Source of the DNA: Gammaproteobacteria bacterium
GTDB taxonomy: Bacteria; Pseudomonadota; Gammaproteobacteria; Steroidobacterales; Steroidobacteraceae
Direction of reading: 5' to 3'
Length of the DNA stretch: 12,373 nucleotides
NCBI GenBank assembly: GCA_030038645.1
Contig: JASHSR010000108.1
Span: forward strand, 1-12,373
How positions within the stretch are numbered: the first letter of the stretch is position 1; every line of letters begins with the position of its first letter. The translations under genes were made by a program, and so were the position numbers. The notes under the pieces were generated by a model, which saw only the letters and a list, made by a program, of their open reading frames with translations, was not told where the DNA came from and ran no database searches. Shown here piece after piece: positions 7,235-12,373 of this stretch.

Positions 7235-8254
7235 ATGACCACAAGCATCCGCGCGGCATTCGCCGCACTCCTGATAGTGGGCTCAACCAGCGCGCTGGCC
7301 GCCACATCGTGCGATCGGGCCTGCCTCGAGGGCTTCGTCGACCGCTACCTCGATGCGCTGGTCGCGCACCAGCCATCGCTCCTGCCGCTCTCGCCCGAAG
7401 TGCGCTTCACGGAGGATGGGCAGCACCTGGCCATCGGCGATGGGCTGTGGCGCACCATGCGGGCGAAGGGGCACTACCGCTTGTTCGTCGACGATGTCCC
7501 GGCCGGGCAGGTCGCGTTCTTCGGCAGCATCGAGGAAGAGAGCCGCGATCCCACGAAGGGGACGCCGGCGGCAATCGCCCTGCGCCTGCGCGTCCGCGAT
7601 CGGACGATCACCGAGATCGAGCAGATCGTCATCCGCGATGCGAACGCCGGCAAGCGGATCGATGCGATGAAGGTGGATCCGATTTACCTGCGAGCCGTGC
7701 CGGCATCGGAGCGCATGTCGCGCGCCGCCATGATCGTCACCGCGAACAAATATTTCTCCGGCATGCAGCAGAACGACGGCAAGGGCGACTATCCCTTTGC
7801 CAACGACTGCAACCGCGTGGAGAACGGCACGCAGACCACCAACGAGCCCACGCCGCCCGGCCAGAAGCGGCCCGACCCGAAGACCTCGCTCATGTACTCG
7901 GGCCAGTGGAGCTGCATGGAGCAGTTCAAGTCCGGGCTGCTGCACTTCGTCACCCGCATCCGCGACCGGCGCTTCGTGGCCGTGGACCAGGAGCGCGGCG
8001 TCGTGTTCGCCTTCGGGTTCTTCGATCACTCCGGCGGCTCTACCCGTCACTTCAAGACGCCGGACGGACGCAGCGTCACCGCCGGCCCCGTGCAGCCCTG
8101 GACCTGGGAGATCGCCGAGCTCTTCAAAGTGCAGGGCGGCGAGATCCACAGGATCCAGGCGCTACTTCAGCGCAGCCCCTACGGCATGAACTCCGGCTGG
8201 AGCACCTGGCTGCAGGGCATGTCGGATCACGCCCACGACGTGACGATGGAATAG
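7235..8254 (+). CDS. Exported DUF8021/NTF2-like protein of unknown function
   Basis: A 339-aa protein with a Sec signal peptide (1-23, ending SALAA). Start at ATG 7235, with GAGGGGGG 5-12 bases upstream. The mature part appears to be two related alpha+beta halves. The first (about 28-135) has 'LEGFVDRYLDALVAHQPSLLPLSPEVRFTEDG' followed by 'GDGLW' and a strand ending 'ITEIEQIVI'. The second (about 158-312) has 'AAMIVTANKYFSGMQQNDG', 'FANDCNRVENG' and ends 'GEIHRIQALLQ'. This layout resembles the secreted DUF8021 proteins I know from fungi and some proteobacteria; that assignment is from memory. Four cysteines (C26, C30, C192, C227) could form two disulfides in the periplasm. Function is unknown; NTF2-like folds often bind small hydrophobic ligands. 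It is the first gene of a likely operon (41-base gap to the next). Confidence 0.75.
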   Translation: MTTSIRAAFAALLIVGSTSALAATSCDRACLEGFVDRYLDALVAHQPSLLPLSPEVRFTEDGQHLAIGDGLWRTMRAKGHYRLFVDDVPAGQVAFFGSIEEESRDPTKGTPAAIALRLRVRDRTITEIEQIVIRDANAGKRIDAMKVDPIYLRAVPASERMSRAAMIVTANKYFSGMQQNDGKGDYPFANDCNRVENGTQTTNEPTPPGQKRPDPKTSLMYSGQWSCMEQFKSGLLHFVTRIRDRRFVAVDQERGVVFAFGFFDHSGGSTRHFKTPDGRSVTAGPVQPWTWEIAELFKVQGGEIHRIQALLQRSPYGMNSGWSTWLQGMSDHAHDVTME

Positions 8255-8295
8255 ACGAGCCGCGGCGTTGTACCTTCCGAGCGTAGGAGATGACC

Positions 8296-8835
8296 ATGAG
8301 AGCTTTTGCGAATCATCGGAGCAGAATGGGGCTAGGTGTGCTGGGCATCGCCGGTAGCCTCGCGCTGGCGCTCACCCCGGCCGCGCGAGCGCAGAGCATC
8401 ACGGCGCAGACGCTGATCGATCGTGCGCAGATCCAGGAGCTGATCACGCGTTACTATTACAATTTCGGCAAACGGCATCCCGAGAGCTTCACGGATTTCT
8501 ATGCCGCCGACGCCGAGCTGATCCTCGGCAATACCCACTTCAAGGGCAGGGCCGGCATCGAGAAGGCGTATGGCGGCGGTGGCGCAAACAGGCCGACCCA
8601 GAGGCCCTATGCTTTCAACGTGACGATCAGCAATCCGCTCATCGTCGTGCACGGCGACACGGCGACTTCGCAGCTGATCTTCACCGAGTTCCTGATCGAA
8701 AAGCAGGGCGATGCGCCGCGCGTCAGGGAGCAGGGCCGGGAATATGCCACCTTCGTCAAGGTGAACGGTCAGTGGCGCTACAAGACGCGCGATATCCAGG
8801 GCGGCAACGAGCCGCCGGCAGGTTGGAAGGAATAA
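8296..8835 (+). CDS. Exported SnoaL/NTF2-like protein
   Basis: A 179-aa protein with a Sec signal peptide (residues 1-32, cut after ARA). ATG 8296 is preferred over ATG 8290 because AGGAG (8285-8289) directly touches the latter but gives normal spacing to the former. The mature part is a single SnoaL-like cone fold: 'DRAQIQELITRYYYNFGKRHPESFTDFYAADAEL' split over 42-75, the strand 'FKGRAGIEKAY', then paired strands ending 'ATFVKVNGQWRYKTRDI' (151-167), the usual closing signature of these proteins. Relatives include polyketide cyclases, ketosteroid isomerase-like enzymes and non-catalytic binders. No clear catalytic Asp/His set can be assigned from sequence. It is in line with the genes at 7235 and 8885 and probably co-transcribed. 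Confidence 0.85.
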   Translation: MRAFANHRSRMGLGVLGIAGSLALALTPAARAQSITAQTLIDRAQIQELITRYYYNFGKRHPESFTDFYAADAELILGNTHFKGRAGIEKAYGGGGANRPTQRPYAFNVTISNPLIVVHGDTATSQLIFTEFLIEKQGDAPRVREQGREYATFVKVNGQWRYKTRDIQGGNEPPAGWKE

Positions 8836-8884
8836 GGGGCCGGCTCGCGACGGGTGGGCGCTCACACACGGTGGGAAATGAATC

Positions 8885-9178
8885 ATGGCCAAGGCATATT
8901 GGATTTCCGTATACCACGCGATACATGACGAGAAAGCGCTCGCCGCCTACGCGAAGCTCGCCGGACCTGCACTGCTCGCGGCCGGCGGACGATTCCTGGC
9001 GCGCGGGCTGCCCGCGCGCGTTTATGAGCGCGGGCTCACCCAACGCACCGTCCTGATCGAGTTCGCGAGTGTTGCGCAAGCCATCGCCGCGCATGATAGC
9101 CCCGCGTACCAGGAGGCGCTCCGCGCATTGGGGAACGGTGTCGATCGTGATTTGCGCATTATCGAAGGCATCGAATGA
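8885..9178 (+). CDS. DUF1330 domain-containing protein
   Basis: A 97-aa protein, the standard length for DUF1330. It is a ferredoxin-like dimeric alpha/beta-barrel fold. Signatures are the N-terminal strand 'AYWISVYHAIHDEKALAAYAKLA' split at 4-26, 'AAGGRFLARG' (32-41), 'RTVLIEFASVAQAIAAHDSPAYQEA' split at 54-78, and the C-terminal strand 'RDLRIIEGI'. No signal peptide, so cytoplasmic. Members are mostly uncharacterised; some related dimeric barrels are monooxygenases or isomerases. It lies 49 bases after the SnoaL-like gene as the last gene of the likely operon. GGTGGGA precedes the ATG by about 8 bases. Confidence 0.9.
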   Translation: MAKAYWISVYHAIHDEKALAAYAKLAGPALLAAGGRFLARGLPARVYERGLTQRTVLIEFASVAQAIAAHDSPAYQEALRALGNGVDRDLRIIEGIE

Positions 9179-9183
9179 CGGGT

Positions 9184-9209
9184 TGAGGTCCTCGATCGAC
9201 TGAGCCTCA
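9184..9209 (+). terminator. Imperfect hairpin after the DUF1330 gene
   Basis: TGAGG (9184-9188) pairs with CCTCA (9205-9209), continued by CTC/GAG after a two-base bulge, six bases after the stop at 9178. No T-run follows. Its position suits the end of the 7235-9178 operon, but the stem is modest. Confidence 0.3.
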
Positions 9210-9285
9210 TCGCCTCGTCGCCGGCCCTTCCACTCTTCGGCACGTAACGACGTGACTCTGCGACGTCGGATAGAGAGCCGCTTCA

Positions 9286-9717
9286 ATGAGTCAGCTCGCC
9301 CACCACAGCTGGGAGGTGACGCAGACGAACGAGCTGCTGCAACACATGGAGAGGTTCGACGGCATCGTCGTCGTGGCGACGAATCTCTTCCGCGATCTCG
9401 ATGTCGCGGCCCTGCGCCGCTTCACGTTCAAGGTCGAGTTCCGCGAGCTCGACGCCCTCCAGCGCTGGAAGATGTTCGTCTCGGAAGCGGGCCTCGACGA
9501 GAGGATCGAGACGATCGATCCGCGCACCCGAGAGCAGTGGGAGAAGCGGCTGCTGCTCATGCGCCATCTGACGCCGGGCGACTTCGCGACGGTCAAGAGG
9601 CAGTGCCTGGTCATCGACGTACGCCTGACTCCGGAGGAGTGGCTCGAGCAGCTCGAGATCGAATGCTCGATCAAGAGCGGCGCATCGCGGGGCGCACCGG
9701 GCGAGCGGGCTGCGTAG
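9286..9717 (+). pseudogene. 5'-truncated AAA+ ATPase (C-terminal part only)
   Basis: The 143-aa frame matches the end of an AAA+ ATPase of the FtsH/spastin/Vps4-like superfamily (COG0464 kind). 'SWEVTQTNELLQHMERFDG' (8-26) leads to the sensor-1 strand 'VVVATN' (N33), then the arginine pair R44-R45 in 'AALRRFTFKVEF', and the lid domain with 'LTPGDFATVKRQ' (95-106) and 'LTPEEWLEQLEIE' (114-126). Walker A and Walker B, which must precede this part, are absent, so it cannot bind or split ATP alone. Just upstream, reading 9273-9293 in another frame gives ESRFNES, which could be the degraded 'DSFLxDRS' that normally precedes 'HSWEV'; this suggests a frameshift plus loss of the 5' part. The alternative is a short expressed fragment from ATG 9286, where only a weak AGAGAG is present. 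A tandem repeat block starts 18 bases after the stop. Confidence 0.65.
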
Positions 9718-9735
9718 CCGCCCAGCTGCGGGCCC

Positions 9736-9878
9736 GCACCGGCGGCCGTCGGGTAGGCACCGGCTGCCGCGGCGTAGGCGCCTGCCGCGTACCGGGTACG
9801 CGCCGGCCGACCGTTGGGTAGGTGCTGACCGGCCGTTGGGTAGGCGCTGACTGTCCGTTGGGTAGGCGCCGGCCGCCT
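9736..9878. repeat. Tandem repeat block, about six and a half units of 21-22 bp
   Basis: Units lie at 9736-9756, 9757-9777, 9778-9799, 9800-9821, 9822-9843 and 9844-9865, with a partial unit at 9866-9878. The consensus is about GCGCCGGCCG then N then CCGTTGGGTAG. The last three complete units share CCGTTGGGTAG exactly, while the first ones are more diverged, as expected for a minisatellite growing at one end. The length is not a multiple of three and the block lies between two convergent genes, so it is not coding. There are no spacers, so it is not CRISPR. Confidence 0.85.
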
Positions 9879-9907
9879 GAGTTCTTGAGTCACCCGCTCA
9901 GGTGGCC
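9871..9907 (-). terminator. Hairpin spanning the stop codon of the FMN reductase gene
   Basis: GGCCGCCTGAG (9871-9881) pairs with CTCAGGTGGCC (9897-9907): ten Watson-Crick pairs plus one wobble, with a 15-base loop. The right arm contains the stop codon (9898-9900) of the minus-strand reductase and the left arm overlaps the last partial tandem repeat unit. It is placed to end transcription or protect the 3' end of the reductase message; no T-run follows. Confidence 0.4.
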
Positions 9908-10476
9908 GAGTCCCCGATGAAATCGGCAAACCCCGACATGAACTCGCGCACCCGGGCGCGCGTGGCCTCATCGATGATTTGGCCATCCTCGCCGAATACC
10001 TGCTGCGCGCGGGGAACCAGCAGCCGTCCGCCCGCCCAGGTCCGTGCGCCGAGCGTGCGCAGCACCGGAAGCCAGCCGTTCTGCGCGAGGATCGTTCCGA
10101 AATTGCCCTGGGAGGCGCCCATGAGCGCAACCGGGCGGCCGCCGAAGAGACGCGGGATATCCGCCGGGGGGCGCGAGAGCCAGTCGATCACGTTCTTGAA
10201 CACGCCGGGAATGCTGTTGTTGTATTCGGGCGTTACGAGCAGCAGGCCGCTGCAGGCCGCCACTCGTGCCTTCAGCTCGGTCACGGCCCGCGGCAAACCC
10301 TCGCGCTGCTCGAGGTCGGCGTCGTAGAGGGGGATCCCGTGGGGCGTTGCGATCTCGAGCTCCACGCCGATCTCGGGCGCCGCGCCAGGGCGGCAGAGCG
10401 CTTGCGCCGCGCGCAAGAGCGCGGTGTTGTAGGACTTCGCGCGGAGGCTTCCGGAGATGCCGAGAATTCTCACCAT
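9898..10476 (-). CDS. NADPH-dependent FMN reductase (flavodoxin fold, ChrR/azoreductase-like)
   Basis: A complete 192-aa protein, the family's usual length (PF03358). It binds FMN and uses NAD(P)H to reduce flavin, quinones, chromate or azo compounds in the cytoplasm. The phosphate-binding loop 'GSLRAKSYN' (9-17), 'TPEYNNSIPGVFKNVIDW' (82-99) with the conserved PEYN, and 'GASQGNFGT' (120-128) are all intact. Start at ATG 10476; the messenger has GAGAGGG a few bases before it. It faces away from the SDR at 10598, sharing a 121-base divergent gap. Which electron acceptor it serves in vivo cannot be told from sequence; two-electron quinone reduction as a stress defence is the common role. Confidence 0.93.
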   Translation of the reverse strand: MVRILGISGSLRAKSYNTALLRAAQALCRPGAAPEIGVELEIATPHGIPLYDADLEQREGLPRAVTELKARVAACSGLLLVTPEYNNSIPGVFKNVIDWLSRPPADIPRLFGGRPVALMGASQGNFGTILAQNGWLPVLRTLGARTWAGGRLLVPRAQQVFGEDGQIIDEATRARVREFMSGFADFIGDSAT

Positions 10477-10520
10477 GTGCCCTCTCCCCGGTTGTCAAGC
10501 TGTGATCCGTCCCTCGGCGC

Positions 10521-10549
10521 ATCATAATCCGAGAACCGGCCGCAGTCTG
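10521..10549 (-). promoter_or_regulatory. Possible promoter of the FMN reductase gene
   Basis: On the minus strand TATGAT (10521-10526) matches a -10 box and would put the transcript start about 35-40 bases before the ATG at 10476. At the expected -35 spacing the sequence is CAGACT (10544-10549), a poor match, so an activator or another sigma factor may be needed. Confidence 0.25.
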
Positions 10550-10597
10550 GTGCTCCGCGGCCGTGAAAGCGCTCAAGGTGACGCCTAAAAAAACGCC

Positions 10598-11446
10598 ATG
10601 ACAACGTCATTCGCCTGCGGCCGTGTGCCGCTCATCGCAACCGCGCTTCTCGCCCTGTCGCTTGCCGCCGTCCTGCCGCTGCCGGCGCGGGCGCAAACCG
10701 TTCTGATCACCGGCGCCAATTCCGGCATCGGCCTCGAGTTCGCCAAGCAATACGCCGCGAAAGGCTGGACCGTCATCGCGACTCACCGCCGCGCCGAGCC
10801 GCCGAGATCCCTCACGGAGCTTGCAGCCCGCTACCGGAACGTGCGGATCGAGAGGCTGGACGTGACCCGCCTCGATCAGGCTCGAGCGCTCGCGCTGAAG
10901 CTCGCAAACGTCCCGATCGACGTGCTGATCAACAACGCCGGCGTCTACAACGACCGCAGCCGCTGCCGGCCCGACGACGAGGAGTGTCCGGGAGACTGGA
11001 GCGTCGAGTCCTTCGGCAAGCTCAAGTTCTCCCTCCTCGATACGATCATGGCCGTGAACATCAAAGGCCCGCTGATCGTGTCCGAGGCCTTCTACGATAA
11101 CGTGAAGGCGAGCACTCAGAAGAAGATCATCGCGATCAGCTCGAGCAACGGCACGTTGACCGGGGAGAAATCCCCGCGCCCCGGCGCGATCTTCTACCGC
11201 ATGAGCAAGGCCGCGCTGAACCGGGAGATGCAGATCGTGGCCGCCTCGACCAGGCGCGATGACGTCACGGTGGTGATGTTGAACCCCGGCCCCACGCTCA
11301 CGGAGCACCAGGAGTATCTGAAAGGGTATCCGGGGATGTTGACTACGCCCTTCACCGTGAGGCACATGATCGAGACCATCGGCCGAGTCACGATCCGCGA
11401 CACCGGCCGCTTCCTGCGCTACGACGGAGCGACCGAGCCGTGGTAG
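10598..11446 (+). CDS. Sec-signal short-chain dehydrogenase (C-factor/sniffer-like SDR)
   Basis: A 282-aa SDR. Residues 1-32 look like a Sec signal peptide (core 11-26, cut after ARA at 30-32), and the Rossmann fold begins at once: Q33-T-V-L-I-T-G. Motifs are T38-G-A-N-S-G-I-G45 for the cofactor, N112-N-A-G, S181-S-S183 before the active site, Y200-R-M-S-K204, and NPG (229-231). 'GAIFYRMSKAALN' and 'VVMLNPGPTLT' are typical of the C-factor/sniffer (carbonyl reductase-like) group. Residues 118-133 carry an acidic loop with two Cys (C123, C130), unusual in this group and possibly a disulfide if exported. The hydrophobic N-terminus could be a membrane anchor instead. There is no good ribosome binding site beside ATG 10598 (AAAAAAA lies about 4 bases upstream). 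No partner gene follows closely; the next begins at 11681. Confidence 0.88.
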   Translation: MTTSFACGRVPLIATALLALSLAAVLPLPARAQTVLITGANSGIGLEFAKQYAAKGWTVIATHRRAEPPRSLTELAARYRNVRIERLDVTRLDQARALALKLANVPIDVLINNAGVYNDRSRCRPDDEECPGDWSVESFGKLKFSLLDTIMAVNIKGPLIVSEAFYDNVKASTQKKIIAISSSNGTLTGEKSPRPGAIFYRMSKAALNREMQIVAASTRRDDVTVVMLNPGPTLTEHQEYLKGYPGMLTTPFTVRHMIETIGRVTIRDTGRFLRYDGATEPW

Positions 11447-11680
11447 GCGCCTCGACGCCTGCTCATTCAGCACGCGCTCGGTAGGCGCGCAGAGCGGCGC
11501 GCGGCGCAGCGTGCAGCGCCCCTGCGGCCTCGCCCGCCGAGCGGTGCGCGCGGGCCCCTTGCGGCCTCGCCCTTGAGCTTCCGCCGCCTTTGCGCAAAAA
11601 TCCGCAATGGCGCCGACCGCGCGGGTGAGCGTATTCGCGACGAGCGGCTCAGCGAGAGGTGAAACCGCTCGGATCGACTC
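11447..11680. other. Intergenic region before the coupling protein, with short repeats
   Basis: I see no gene in these 234 bases. There is a 13-bp direct repeat TGCGGCCTCGCCC at 11523-11535 and 11560-11572, a 10-bp palindrome TTTGCGCAAA at 11589-11598, and a small GGCGC/GCGCC hairpin at 11503-11520. GGTAGGCGC, the core of the 9736 tandem repeats, recurs at 11442-11450 and 11480-11488. This gap may hold the boundary of the mobile element and the promoter of the coupling protein gene, but no -35/-10 pair is clear. Confidence 0.4.
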
Positions 11681-12373
11681 ATGGCCTCCTCTCTGCAAGC
11701 CCTCACGCACGGCACCCGCGGCCTCGAGCTCGCTTACGCGCTCATGCTGATCGCGATGCTCGCGGGCCTCATCCGCGCGCGCGCATCGTGGTCCAAGCTG
11801 CTGCTGTCGCCGCTGATGGCCGCTCCGTTGACTCTGCTCGCTGCCTCCGCGCTCCTGCTGGCGAGCCCCTTGTTGCGCAGCTTCGGCACCGGCGTCGCGA
11901 GCGTCCTGCAGCTCGGGCTCGGCGTGGCGCTGTCCATAGCGATCGGCTACGCCGCCGGCCGGATCGCAGGCGTGCGCAGCCCGCCGGGCCCTTTGCATCG
12001 GCGCGGCTCCGTCGTGTCCAGTTGGCAGCCGAGCGCCGGAGGCCATCCCGACGGCTTCATCACCCTCGCCGGCGCCGCGGTCTCGCCGGAGGACGAGACC
12101 AAGCACTTCAAAATCGTCGGCACGACCGGCACGGGCAAGACCACCGCCATTCGCGAGCTCCTGAATGCCGCTCTGACGCGAGGCGATCGCGCCGTCGTCG
12201 CCGACCCGGATGGCGGATATCTCGCCCGCTTCCACGATGCCGCTCGCGGCGATGTGATTCTCAATCCCTTCGACGGCGACGCCCGCAAGTGGGATCTCTT
12301 CGGCGAGATCGCCAACGACTACGACGTCGAGCAGCTCGCCCGCTCTCTGATTCCCGACCGTGGCGGGGAAGAT
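11681..12373 (+). CDS. TrwB/TraD-type type IV secretion coupling protein (partial, continues beyond right edge)
   Basis: 231 residues are visible, open to the window end. An in-frame stop at 11660-11662 forces the start at ATG 11681, with only GGAT 6 bases upstream. Hydrophobic stretches at about 16-33, 41-63 and 74-95 are inner-membrane segments; TrwB has two, so one may not span. Residue 141 onward is the RecA/VirD4-like motor: Walker A G147-T-T-G-T-G-K-T154, then 'RGDRAVVADPDGGYLARF' (168-184) and 'DVILNPFDGDARKWDLFGEI' (191-210), closely recalling TrwB's 'ILNPYD..W..FNEI'. The protein pumps single-stranded DNA or proteins to the conjugative type IV channel, and marks an integrative conjugative element or plasmid-derived segment. 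Walker B lies outside the window, so an intact gene cannot be confirmed. Confidence 0.88.
   Translation, partial: MASSLQALTHGTRGLELAYALMLIAMLAGLIRARASWSKLLLSPLMAAPLTLLAASALLLASPLLRSFGTGVASVLQLGLGVALSIAIGYAAGRIAGVRSPPGPLHRRGSVVSSWQPSAGGHPDGFITLAGAAVSPEDETKHFKIVGTTGTGKTTAIRELLNAALTRGDRAVVADPDGGYLARFHDAARGDVILNPFDGDARKWDLFGEIANDYDVEQLARSLIPDRGGED

Noticed and set aside
9736..9878. CRISPR array
   Set aside because: Repeats are contiguous at 21-22 bp with no unique spacers and no cas genes nearby.
9291..10130. Minus-strand frame through the tandem repeats giving an Ala/Tyr/Pro-rich protein
   Set aside because: The repeat unit is not a multiple of three, and the frame runs out of register through the FMN reductase gene.
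11467..11715. Minus-strand 82-codon frame in the gap before the coupling protein
   Set aside because: Arg-rich translation without a domain, running over the coupling protein's start.
10607..12235. 542-codon minus-strand open frame across the SDR and the coupling protein
   Set aside because: Antisense to two clear genes; no domain and no conserved motif.

Overview
The window is high-GC (roughly two-thirds G+C by eye) chromosomal-type DNA from what looks like a Gram-negative proteobacterium with a periplasm-centred oxidative metabolism. The evidence is two exported PQQ quinoproteins fused to cytochrome c, Tat- and Sec-exported short-chain dehydrogenases, and small NTF2-like and DUF1330 proteins. 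This gene mix fits environmental Gammaproteobacteria of the Steroidobacter/Solimonas kind, but the lineage is a guess. No rRNA, tRNA, CRISPR array or intact insertion sequence was found.

Layout. Bases 1-1181 (-) hold the N-terminal 393 residues of a cytochrome c-PQQ beta-propeller protein that runs off the left edge. A 552-bp divergent intergenic region separates it from a complete 734-aa quinohemoprotein alcohol dehydrogenase (1734-3938, +) with a C-terminal cytochrome c and a D-x-D active-site motif of the kind found in lanthanide-dependent enzymes. A strong hairpin follows. Next are an alpha/beta-hydrolase-fold protein whose nucleophile position is Ala (4095-4961, +) and a TIGR00027/LCM-type SAM methyltransferase (5049-5885, +). 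A Tat-signal SDR (5931-7070, -) converges on the methyltransferase. Divergent from this SDR is a probable three-gene operon (+): an exported DUF8021-like protein (7235-8254), an exported SnoaL-like protein (8296-8835) and a DUF1330 protein (8885-9178).

The right part looks more accessory. It holds a 5'-truncated AAA+ ATPase remnant (9286-9717, +), a 21-22-bp tandem repeat block (9736-9878), a flavodoxin-fold NAD(P)H:FMN reductase (9898-10476, -), a second exported SDR with a Sec signal (10598-11446, +), and the start of a TrwB/TraD-type conjugative coupling protein (11681-12373, +) that runs off the right edge. The coupling protein suggests that an integrative conjugative element, or its remnant, begins near 11.5 kb.

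Working together (inference): the two quinoproteins would oxidise alcohols, aldehydes or sugars in the periplasm and pass electrons through their fused cytochromes to the respiratory chain. The exported SDRs and NTF2-fold proteins could act on the same class of hydrophobic or alcohol/ketone substrates. No substrate can be named from sequence alone.
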